A stretch of 34,664 nt of DNA from Rubrivivax sp. GTDB lineage: Bacteria > Pseudomonadota > Gammaproteobacteria > Burkholderiales > Burkholderiaceae_C. A model generated the notes under the pieces. The model ran no database searches. It had not been told where the DNA came from and was given only the letters and a program-made list of their open reading frames with translations. Shown piece by piece: positions 17,650 through 26,611 of the stretch (positions are counted from its first letter, which is position 1; each line of letters begins with the position of its first letter). The stretch is from the NCBI GenBank assembly GCA_027485165.1, contig JAIXRN010000060.1:1-34664 (forward strand), in the 5' to 3' direction. Made by a program: the position numbers and the translations under genes.

Positions 17650-19697
17650 GCGAAGCTCAGGATGGGTTGATCGACCGACAAGCTTTCGCCCTGCCGGGCC
17701 AGCAGCTCGCCAACGACGCCGTCGGCTGCAGCCACCAGGATGTTCTCCATTTTCATCGCCTCGATGACGGCCAGGCGTTCGCCCGCCAGCACCTTCTGCC
17801 CCGGCACCACGGCCAGGCGCACCAGCAGGCCGGGCATCGGCGAAAGCAGGAACTTGCTCATGTCCGGCGGCGCCTTGTAGGGCATCCACTTCAGCAGTTC
17901 AGCGGCGCGCGGGCTGTGCAGCTGCACGTCGATGCGGCGGCCGTCGTGCGCCACGCGCAGGCCCAGGCCCAGGCGTTCGATCTGCGCCGTGTAAGGCTGC
18001 CCGTTGACCTGGCCGCTGGCACGGATGCCGCCGAAGGCCCAGTCCTGCGCCACTGCATAGGTCTTGCCGGCCACGCTGATGTGCAGCAGGCCGTCCGGGC
18101 TGCTGGCGGCACCCGGCGGCAGGTCCACCGTCACCGGCAGGTGCTGGTGCTGTCCGGCAGTACCCAGCACGACCGCGACGAAGTCGCGCGCCACCACCAC
18201 CCCATGCCCGGCCAGCTGCCCGCTGATGCCCACGGCGCGTTCCAGCAGCCGGCGCTGCGCGGCTGCGGCCAGGGCCACCAGCAGGCTGGGGTCGTCGTGC
18301 GGCACGTCTTCGGCCTGGAAGCCCTGGGCGTAGTGTTCGGCGATGAAGCCGGTGTTGAAGTCGCCGGACTGGAACTTCGGGTGAGCCAGCAGCGCCGCCT
18401 GGAACGGGATATTGCTGCTGACGCCGCGGATGACGAAGCCGTTCAGCGCCTCGCGCATGCGCGCGATCGCCTCCATGCGCGTGGGCGCATGCACGATCAG
18501 CTTGGCGATCATCGAGTCATAGAACATCGGGATCGAACCGCCTTCGACCACACCCGTGTCCACGCGCACACCGCCGCCCGCAGGCACAGTTTCGGCCGCA
18601 TGCATGGTCTGCACCGGCGGCTGAAAGCGCACCAGCCGGCCGGTGGACGGCAGGAAGTTGCGGAACGGGTCTTCGGCATTGATGCGGCATTCGATGGCCC
18701 AGCCCTTGCGCGGGATGTCGGCCTGAGCGAAAGGCAGCTTTTCGCCCGCCGCCACGCGCAGCATCTGTTCCACCAGGTCGATGCCGGTGATGCTTTCCGT
18801 CACCGGGTGTTCCACCTGCAGCCGGGTGTTCATTTCCAGGAAGTAGAAGCTCTGGTCCTTGCCGACCACGAATTCCACCGTGCCCGCGCTCTGGTAGTTC
18901 ACGGCCTTGGCCAGGCGCACGGCCTGTTCGCCCATCGCAGCGCGCGTGGCTTCGCTGATGAAGGGCGAGGGCGCTTCCTCGATCACCTTCTGGTGCCGGC
19001 GCTGGATGCTGCACTCGCGTTCGTGCAGGAAGACGACGTTGCCATGTGCGTCGCCCAAGACCTGGATTTCGATGTGGCGGGGGCTTTCGACGAACTTCTC
19101 GATGAAGACACGGTCGTCGCCGAAGCTGGCCTGGGCTTCATTGCGGCAGCTGCTGAAGCCTTCGAACGCGTCGCGGTCGTTGAAGGCCACACGCAGGCCC
19201 TTGCCGCCACCGCCGGCGCTGGCCTTGATCATCACCGGGTAGCCGATGCCCTGCGCGATCTCGACCGCCCGCTCGGGCGATTCGATGGCCTCGTTCCAGC
19301 CCGGGATGGTGTTCACCTGTGCGGCCTTGGCCAGCTTCTTCGATGCGATCTTGTCGCCCATCGCCGCGATGCTGTAGTGCTTGGGCCCGATGAACACGAT
19401 GCCGGCTTCTTCCACTCGGCGCGCGAAGTCTTCGTTCTCGCTCAGGAAGCCGTAGCCCGGGTGCACGGCCTGCGCGCCAGTGGCCAGGCAGGCTTCGATG
19501 ATCTTGTCGGCCAGCAGGTAGCTTTCGCGCGAAGGCGCCGGCCCCAGGCGCACGGCCTCGTCGGCCAGGGCGACATGGCGGGCGTCGCGGTCAGCGTCGG
19601 AATACACCGCCACCGTGGCCACACCCAGCTTGCGGGCGGTGGTGATGACGCGGCAGGCGATCTCGCCGCGGTTGGCGATCAGGATTTTCTTGAACAT
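17646..19697 (-). CDS. pccA: Propionyl-CoA carboxylase alpha subunit (biotin carboxylase + biotin carrier)
   Basis: This 683-residue protein carboxylates its own biotin with bicarbonate and ATP, then passes the carboxyl group to PccB. Order of domains: biotin carboxylase N-terminal fold ([18 protein letters not shown]), ATP-grasp with the glycine-rich loop [12 protein letters not shown] and the [16 protein letters not shown] catalytic stretch, biotin-carboxylase C-terminal domain, a BT-type linker region, and a C-terminal biotinyl domain with the biotinylated Lys649 in EAMKMEN. The single ATG at 19695-19697 gives the family start; a longer open frame upstream overlaps the DUF389 gene and is a shadow. 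Substrate is inferred from pccB, meaB and the mutase in the same run of genes; acetyl- or methylcrotonyl-CoA specificity is less likely. Confidence 0.95.
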   Translation of the reverse strand: MFKKILIANRGEIACRVITTARKLGVATVAVYSDADRDARHVALADEAVRLGPAPSRESYLLADKIIEACLATGAQAVHPGYGFLSENEDFARRVEEAGIVFIGPKHYSIAAMGDKIASKKLAKAAQVNTIPGWNEAIESPERAVEIAQGIGYPVMIKASAGGGGKGLRVAFNDRDAFEGFSSCRNEAQASFGDDRVFIEKFVESPRHIEIQVLGDAHGNVVFLHERECSIQRRHQKVIEEAPSPFISEATRAAMGEQAVRLAKAVNYQSAGTVEFVVGKDQSFYFLEMNTRLQVEHPVTESITGIDLVEQMLRVAAGEKLPFAQADIPRKGWAIECRINAEDPFRNFLPSTGRLVRFQPPVQTMHAAETVPAGGGVRVDTGVVEGGSIPMFYDSMIAKLIVHAPTRMEAIARMREALNGFVIRGVSSNIPFQAALLAHPKFQSGDFNTGFIAEHYAQGFQAEDVPHDDPSLLVALAAAAQRRLLERAVGISGQLAGHGVVVARDFVAVVLGTAGQHQHLPVTVDLPPGAASSPDGLLHISVAGKTYAVAQDWAFGGIRASGQVNGQPYTAQIERLGLGLRVAHDGRRIDVQLHSPRAAELLKWMPYKAPPDMSKFLLSPMPGLLVRLAVVPGQKVLAGERLAVIEAMKMENILVAAADGVVGELLARQGESLSVDQPILSFA

Positions 19698-19708
19698 GAC
19701 AGTGGCTT

Positions 19709-21076
19709 TCAGCGGCGCGCCGGTGGGCGCACGATGTGGTCGACGACGATGATTTGCGGCTGCGCCAGCCGCACGGCCAGCCAGGCTGACAGGCGTTCGC
19801 GGTCGCGCTCGGGCAGCGGGCGTTCCAAGCTGACAACGACCATCGCCGGGCTGATGGTCGGCACGGCACTGGCCGCGGTCCCCGGCAGCCCCTGCGCCAG
19901 CCACGCGGCCTGCACCTGCGGCAGCTGGGCGCGGATCTCTTCGGCCAGCCTGGCGGTGCCAGCGCCACGCTCGGCCGCGCGGGTCTGCGTCTGCGTCTGC
20001 AACAAGGCCAGATCGGCCTTCAGCTGCGCCAGCTGCGCGTCGTTGGCCTGCACGCGGCTGAGCAGCGCGCGCTGCACCTGTTCCGCCACGTCCTGCTGCA
20101 AGGCGTTGACATCCAGCGACTTCTCGCCCGCGCGGCGCAGGCTGGCCCGGGCATTGGCCAGCTTCTCCTGCGCCAGCAGCTGCTGCGCGCGCGCCAGCAG
20201 GGCGTCGTGCCCGCGGTCGCCCAGCACCGTCAGCCGCAGCTCGCGGCTTTGGGCATCCACTTCGAAGGACAGTACCTGACTGTCGGCCAGCATGGCCTGG
20301 CCCACCTTGCCAGCGCCGTTGGCAAACACCTCCAGCTGCACGAAGCGCCAGCCCAGCCAGACGCTGGGCACCAGCACGGCCAGCAGCACCAGCGTGATGA
20401 CGGCCCGCTGGCGGCGGCGCGTGCTGGGGTCGGCCACACCGCGCGCCGGCAGGCGCAGCAGCTTGGCCATCAGCAGCGTGGCGGCGGCGATGAAGACACC
20501 GTTGATGAGGAACAGGTAGGCCGCCCCGGCGAACATGTCCCAGCGCCCGTTGGCCAGCCCGAACCCGGCGGTGCACAGGGGCGGCATCAGCGCAGTGGCA
20601 ATCGCCACGCCAGGCACGATGTTGGAAAAGCTCTTGCGTGTGACGGCCACCATGCCGGCGGCACCGCCGAAGGCCGCAATCAGCACGTCCCACAGCGTGG
20701 GGCTGGTGCGGGCCAGCAGTTCGCTCTGCGGCTGGTCCAGCGGGCTGAGCGTGAAGTACAGCACCGACGTCACCAGGCTCAGGGCCGTGAAGAGCAGCAG
20801 GTTGCGCGCCGCCGCGCGGATGAGCGGAAAGTCGGCTACCGCTGCGGCATAGCCGATGCCCACGATCGGGCCCATCAGCGGCGAGATCAGCATCGCGCCG
20901 ATGATCACCGCGGTGGAATTGACGTTCAGCCCGACCGAGGCGATGAGGATGGCGAAGAACAGCACCCACAGGTTGGTGCCCACGGCATCGGCGCCATTGC
21001 GCAGCGTCTCGTCGATGACGTCGGCATCCTGCTGGTCGCGCCGCAGGCTGAACATGCGGGTGATGCTGGTGTTCAT
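19709..21076 (-). CDS. DUF389 family membrane protein
   Basis: This 455-residue protein has about seven predicted membrane helices in its first half (roughly 35-52, 56-80, 93-110, 128-146, 153-173, 182-206, 225-244). They contain the DUF389 signatures LNVNSTAVIIGAMLISPLMGPIVGIGYA and PGVAIATALMPPLCTAGFGLA. The second half is soluble and rich in Ala, Gln, Leu and Arg, with a likely coiled coil near residues 310-370. The biochemical role of the family is not established. It sits between pccB (16 bases) and pccA (11 bases), so it is almost surely cotranscribed with the two carboxylase subunits. One may guess at transport or membrane sensing linked to the pathway; nothing in the sequence proves it. 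Confidence 0.88.
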   Translation of the reverse strand: MNTSITRMFSLRRDQQDADVIDETLRNGADAVGTNLWVLFFAILIASVGLNVNSTAVIIGAMLISPLMGPIVGIGYAAAVADFPLIRAAARNLLLFTALSLVTSVLYFTLSPLDQPQSELLARTSPTLWDVLIAAFGGAAGMVAVTRKSFSNIVPGVAIATALMPPLCTAGFGLANGRWDMFAGAAYLFLINGVFIAAATLLMAKLLRLPARGVADPSTRRRQRAVITLVLLAVLVPSVWLGWRFVQLEVFANGAGKVGQAMLADSQVLSFEVDAQSRELRLTVLGDRGHDALLARAQQLLAQEKLANARASLRRAGEKSLDVNALQQDVAEQVQRALLSRVQANDAQLAQLKADLALLQTQTQTRAAERGAGTARLAEEIRAQLPQVQAAWLAQGLPGTAASAVPTISPAMVVVSLERPLPERDRERLSAWLAVRLAQPQIIVVDHIVRPPARR

Positions 21077-21092
21077 CGCCGGCTGAGCCTGC

Positions 21093-22625
21093 CTACAGCG
21101 GGATGTTGCCGTGCTTGCGCCAGGGGTTGGCCAGCGCCTTGTCCTTCAGCATCGCCAGGCTGCGGCAGATGCGCTTGCGGGTCTCTCGCGGGTGGATCAC
21201 GTCGTCGATGTAGCCCCGCGCGCCGGCCACGAAGGGGTTGGCAAAGCGCGCCTTGTATTCGGCTTCACGCGCGGCCAGCTTGGCGGGGTCGCCCTTGTCT
21301 TCGCGGAAGATGATCTCCACCGCTCCCTTGGCCCCCATCACCGCGATCTCGGCATTCGGCCAGGCGAAGTTGACGTCGCCCCGCAGGTGCTTGCTGCTCA
21401 TCACGTCGTAGGCGCCGCCGTAGGCCTTGCGCGTGATCACCGTCACCTTGGGCACGGTGCATTCGGCATAGGCGTACAGCAGCTTGGCACCGTGCTTGAT
21501 GATGCCGCCGTATTCCTGCGCGGTACCGGGCATGAAGCCGGGCACGTCGACGAAGGTGACCACCGGGATGCCGAAGGCGTCGCAGAAGCGCACGAAGCGC
21601 GCGGCCTTGATGCTGCTCTTGATGTCCAGGCAGCCGGCCAGCACCTGCGGGTTGTTGGCCACGATGCCTACGCTGCGCCCGTCCATGCGCGCGAAGCCGA
21701 CGATGATGTTGCGCGCGTTCTCGGGCTGGATTTCGAAGAAGTCGCCGTCGTCCACCACCTTCAGGATCAGTTCGCCCATGTCGTAGGGCTGGTTGGGGTT
21801 GTCGGGGATCAACGTGTCCAGCGAAGGGTCCAGCCGCTCGGCCGCGTCGCCGCCCTTGCGCAGCGGCGCCTGGTCGCGGTTGTTCAGCGGTAGGTAGTTG
21901 AAGAAGCGCCGCGTCATCAGGATGGCCTCGACGTCGTTGTCGAAGGCCAGGTCGGCCACGCCGCTGCGGCCGGTGTGGGTGGCCGCACCGCCCAGCTGTT
22001 CAGCCGTCACTTCTTCGTGTGTCACCGTCTTCACCACTTCCGGGCCGGTGACGAACATGTAGCTGCTGTCGCGCACCATGAAGATGAAGTCCGTCATGGC
22101 CGGCGAATAGACCGCACCGCCCGCACAGGGGCCCATGATCAGGCTGATCTGCGGCACCACACCGCTGGCCAGCACGTTGCGCTGGAAGACCTCGGCATAG
22201 CCGCCCAGCGAAGCCACGCCTTCCTGGATGCGCGCGCCGCCGCTGTCGTTGATGCCGATCACCGGTGCGCCCACCTTCATGGCCTGGTCCATGACCTTGC
22301 AGATCTTCTCGGCATGCGCTTCGGACAGCGCGCCGCCGAAGACGGTGAAGTCCTGGCTGAAGACAAACACCAGGCGCCCATTGATCATGCCGTAGCCGGT
22401 GACGACGCCGTCGCCCGGCACCTTGTTGGCCTGCATGCCGAAGTCCAGGCAGCGGTGTTCGACGCACATGTCCCATTCTTCGAAGCTGCCTTCGTCCAGC
22501 AGCAGTTCCAGGCGCTCACGCGCTGTCAGCTTTCCCTTGGCGTGCTGGGCGGCGATGCGCTTTTCGCCGCCGCCCAGGCGCGCCGCAGCGCGCTTGGCTT
22601 CCAGCTGTTGCAGGATGTCGTGCAT
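21093..22625 (-). CDS. pccB: Propionyl-CoA carboxylase beta subunit (carboxyltransferase)
   Basis: This 510-residue protein transfers the carboxyl group from PccA-biotin to propionyl-CoA, giving (S)-methylmalonyl-CoA. It has the crotonase-like carboxyltransferase fold with the two oxyanion glycine pairs: [20 protein letters not shown] in the N-domain and the [16 protein letters not shown] and [15 protein letters not shown] loops in the C-domain. The length, the start [20 protein letters not shown] and the ending [12 protein letters not shown] match PccB rather than AccD or methylcrotonyl-CoA carboxylase. The ATG at 22623-22625 has AAGGA 8 bases upstream; the open frame before it overlaps meaB out of frame. 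Confidence 0.96.
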   Translation of the reverse strand: MHDILQQLEAKRAAARLGGGEKRIAAQHAKGKLTARERLELLLDEGSFEEWDMCVEHRCLDFGMQANKVPGDGVVTGYGMINGRLVFVFSQDFTVFGGALSEAHAEKICKVMDQAMKVGAPVIGINDSGGARIQEGVASLGGYAEVFQRNVLASGVVPQISLIMGPCAGGAVYSPAMTDFIFMVRDSSYMFVTGPEVVKTVTHEEVTAEQLGGAATHTGRSGVADLAFDNDVEAILMTRRFFNYLPLNNRDQAPLRKGGDAAERLDPSLDTLIPDNPNQPYDMGELILKVVDDGDFFEIQPENARNIIVGFARMDGRSVGIVANNPQVLAGCLDIKSSIKAARFVRFCDAFGIPVVTFVDVPGFMPGTAQEYGGIIKHGAKLLYAYAECTVPKVTVITRKAYGGAYDVMSSKHLRGDVNFAWPNAEIAVMGAKGAVEIIFREDKGDPAKLAAREAEYKARFANPFVAGARGYIDDVIHPRETRKRICRSLAMLKDKALANPWRKHGNIPL

Positions 22626-22678
22626 GTCGGGGTCCTTCTGCGGTGTCGGTCTTCGGTGTTCGGATGGGGCTGGGTGCT

Positions 22679-23683
22679 TCAGCCGGCCAGGTCCAGCAGC
22701 CGGCGTGCGGCCACGGAAGCGGCCAGCGTGCCGGCATGCACATCGGCCAGGGCCTGCGGCAGGGCCGCGCGCACGGCAGGGTGCTGGCGAAAGCGCTGGC
22801 GCAGGCCGGCTTCGATTCGTTCCCACATCCAGGCCTGGTCCTGCTGCTGGCGGCGAGCAGCGGTTTCGCCGCTGGCCTGGCGGCGCGACTGGAATTCGCT
22901 CACGACGCGCCAGAAGTCGTCCAGCCCGCTGCCGCGCAAGGCACTGATCTGCAGCACCTGCGTGGATGTCGAGTGCGCGCCCTGCGGGCCCGCGTGGGCA
23001 TGCGCATGCGGGCCTAGAAAGCGCAGCGCGCTGGTGATCTGTGCCTGCGCGCGCATGGCGGCGGCGGGGTCGATGTCGGCCTTGTTGATGACGACCAGGT
23101 CGGCCAGCTCCATCACGCCTTTCTTGATGGCCTGCAGATCGTCGCCGGCATTGGGCAGCTGCAGTAGCACGAACAGGTCGGTCATGCCGGCGACGGCGGT
23201 TTCGCTCTGACCGACGCCGACGGTTTCGACGATGACGACGTCGAAGCCGGCCGCTTCACACACCAGCAGCGCTTCCCGCGTCTTCTCGGCCACGCCGCCC
23301 AGGTTGCCGCTGGCTGGGCTGGGGCGGATGAATGCACGGGTGTCGACCGACAATCTTTCCATGCGCGTCTTGTCGCCCAGGATGCTGCCGCCGCTGACGC
23401 TGCTGCTGGGGTCCACGGCCAAAACGGCAACGCGGTGCCCCCGTTCCACCAGGTACAGGCCCAGCGCTTCGATGAAGGTGCTCTTGCCTACGCCCGGCAC
23501 GCCGCTGATGCCCAGGCGCAGCGAACGCCCGGTGTGCGGCAGCAGGCGGTTCAGCAAGGCATCGGCCTGCAGGCGATGGTCGGCACGCGTGCTTTCCAGC
23601 AGGGTGATGGCCTTGGCCAGCGCACGCCGCTGCGACAGGCCGGGTTCGGCCAGCAGGCTGGCGATCAGGGGTTCTTCGGACAT
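22679..23683 (-). CDS. meaB: MeaB/ArgK-type G3E GTPase, methylmalonyl-CoA mutase chaperone
   Basis: MeaB binds methylmalonyl-CoA mutase, gates loading of adenosylcobalamin and protects or rescues the enzyme with GTP hydrolysis. The 334-residue protein has the P-loop GVPGVGKS at 61-68, the [20 protein letters not shown] stretch typical of the family, the Walker B-like [15 protein letters not shown], and the guanine-specificity motif NKAD. A C-terminal helical arm used for dimerisation follows. It was once named ArgK because it was linked to arginine transport; the chaperone role is better established. It lies 53 bases before pccB and 501 bases after the mutase gene. Confidence 0.95.
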   Translation of the reverse strand: MSEEPLIASLLAEPGLSQRRALAKAITLLESTRADHRLQADALLNRLLPHTGRSLRLGISGVPGVGKSTFIEALGLYLVERGHRVAVLAVDPSSSVSGGSILGDKTRMERLSVDTRAFIRPSPASGNLGGVAEKTREALLVCEAAGFDVVIVETVGVGQSETAVAGMTDLFVLLQLPNAGDDLQAIKKGVMELADLVVINKADIDPAAAMRAQAQITSALRFLGPHAHAHAGPQGAHSTSTQVLQISALRGSGLDDFWRVVSEFQSRRQASGETAARRQQQDQAWMWERIEAGLRQRFRQHPAVRAALPQALADVHAGTLAASVAARRLLDLAG

Positions 23684-23767
23684 GGCATCAGGGGTTCACA
23701 ACCGACGGCTTTTGGCCCCTTGCGGTCATTCGCTGGTTTGCCTTCGGCGTGCCGACTGAGTCCCTGT

Positions 23768-23895
23768 GTCTGCGGCAGTCGGGTGGCCCCTTCCGCTCAT
23801 GTCCCCCGCCAGCGCGTTGCATGCCAACGGTCTTGCAGGCCACTGCGCTGGCTCCTCCTTGACTTCGCTCCAGGAGCCACCCGACTGCCGCAGAC
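23768..23895. repeat. 20-bp perfect inverted repeat bracketing core copy 1
   Basis: GTCTGCGGCAGTCGGGTGGC at 23768-23787 is exactly complementary in reverse to 23876-23895. The inner seven bases belong to the repeated core; the outer thirteen are special to this copy. Confidence 0.85.
23781..23882 (+). repeat. 102-bp repeat element with terminal inverted repeats, copy 1
   Basis: The element begins GGGTGGCCCC and ends GGAGCCACCC, so its ends are inverted repeats. A second copy of the same length in the opposite orientation lies at 24003-24104; by hand alignment 89 of 102 positions agree with no gaps, most differences falling in the middle. It has no coding capacity of its own, which suggests a MITE- or REP-like non-autonomous element. 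Confidence 0.8.
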
Positions 23896-23990
23896 GGCCA
23901 ACATGGTGCCGCGCCGCCAGCCACGCGGCGACGGATCCTGCTTGGGCAAGTCATCGGGGTACCAACGTTAGCGCGCTGCCATGTTGCCGG

Positions 23991-24116
23991 GCTGCGGGGC
24001 TTGGGTGGCCCCTGGAGCGAAGTCAAGGAGGAGCCAGCGCGGTGCCGAACAGAAATGCTGGCATGCGACGCGCTGGCGGGGGACCTGAGCGGAAGGGGCC
24101 ACCCAAGACCCGTAGC
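23991..24116. repeat. 23-bp imperfect inverted repeat bracketing core copy 2
   Basis: 23991-24013 and 24094-24116 are complementary at 21 of 23 positions. The inner part (GGGTGGCCCCT) is the element end; the outer twelve bases (GCTGCGGGGCTT against AAGACCCGTAGC) differ from the outer bases of copy 1 but still pair with each other. Confidence 0.8.
24003..24104 (-). repeat. 102-bp repeat element with terminal inverted repeats, copy 2
   Basis: This is the inverted partner of the element at 23781-23882, with the same length and about 87 percent identity by hand count. Its ends GGGTGGCCCCT and AGGGGCCACCC are perfect inverted repeats. No flanking direct repeat (target duplication) was recognised; instead a palindromic flank surrounds it. 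Confidence 0.8.
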
Positions 24117-24184
24117 CCCAGCGACCAAGCCAACGAGCCGCAAGGTCGGAGCGAACGTCCGCAAAGGGCTGATGCCCGCCAGAT

Positions 24185-26407
<2,223 letters not shown>

Positions 26408-26485
26408 GCGGGGCTCCTGCACGCGCCGTGGTGGGACAAGCCCCGGGCCGGTTGGCGGGCTCCGCATTTGGCGCGCTGGTCGCCG

Positions 26486-26503
26486 TAATTATAAATTCAG
26501 AAG
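26486..26503. promoter_or_regulatory. Candidate GntR operator in front of the mutase gene
   Basis: TAATTATAAATTCAGAAG matches the site upstream of gntR (29443-29460) at 15 of 18 positions, in a region otherwise very GC-rich. It covers the predicted mutase -10 box, a position suited to repression. That the GntR protein at 29476-30141 is the binder is inferred from the shared site and proximity. Confidence 0.5.
26488..26493 (-). promoter_or_regulatory. Predicted -10 box of the mutase promoter
   Basis: Read on the minus strand this is TATAAT, a perfect sigma-70 -10 hexamer. A TTGGCG lies 15 bases upstream as a possible but short-spaced -35. Transcription would begin near 26480, leaving a leader of about 70 bases before the ATG. 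Confidence 0.5.
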
Positions 26504-26574
26504 AGCTTCGCCAAGCTGACGCGCCAGGCTGGGTGCCAGGCAGGCTGGACGGCAGGTCCCGCAATCGGCCGGTT

Positions 26575-26599
26575 GCCAGGCCTCGTCAAAAGGCCTGGC
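26575..26599 (-). terminator. Hairpin after the Cache-CheW gene
   Basis: GCCAGGCCT and AGGCCTGGC form a perfect 9-bp stem around a 7-base loop, starting 13 bases after the stop of the minus-strand gene at 26612. No U-tract follows, so this may be a weak intrinsic or a Rho-assisted terminator. Confidence 0.5.
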
Positions 26600-26611
26600 G
26601 GCAAACCTGGC

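Larger units (their letters stand above)
23684..24184. other. 501-bp gene-free spacer between the mutase gene and meaB
   Basis: This stretch contains no plausible gene. It is filled by two arms, about 23715-23906 and 23979-24169, that are inverted copies of one another around a 72-base centre. Similarity is strongest in a 102-bp core in each arm and weaker in the flanks (for example 17 of 20 matching bases between 23715-23734 and the complement of 24150-24169). Because both neighbouring genes run leftward, mRNA through this region could fold into a very long imperfect hairpin, which might separate mutase expression from meaB-pcc expression. Confidence 0.7.

Noticed and set aside
17667..20279. 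An 870-codon plus-strand open frame opposite pccA and DUF389
   Set aside because: Same kind of shadow: composition follows the reverse complement of conserved codons and no motif is present.
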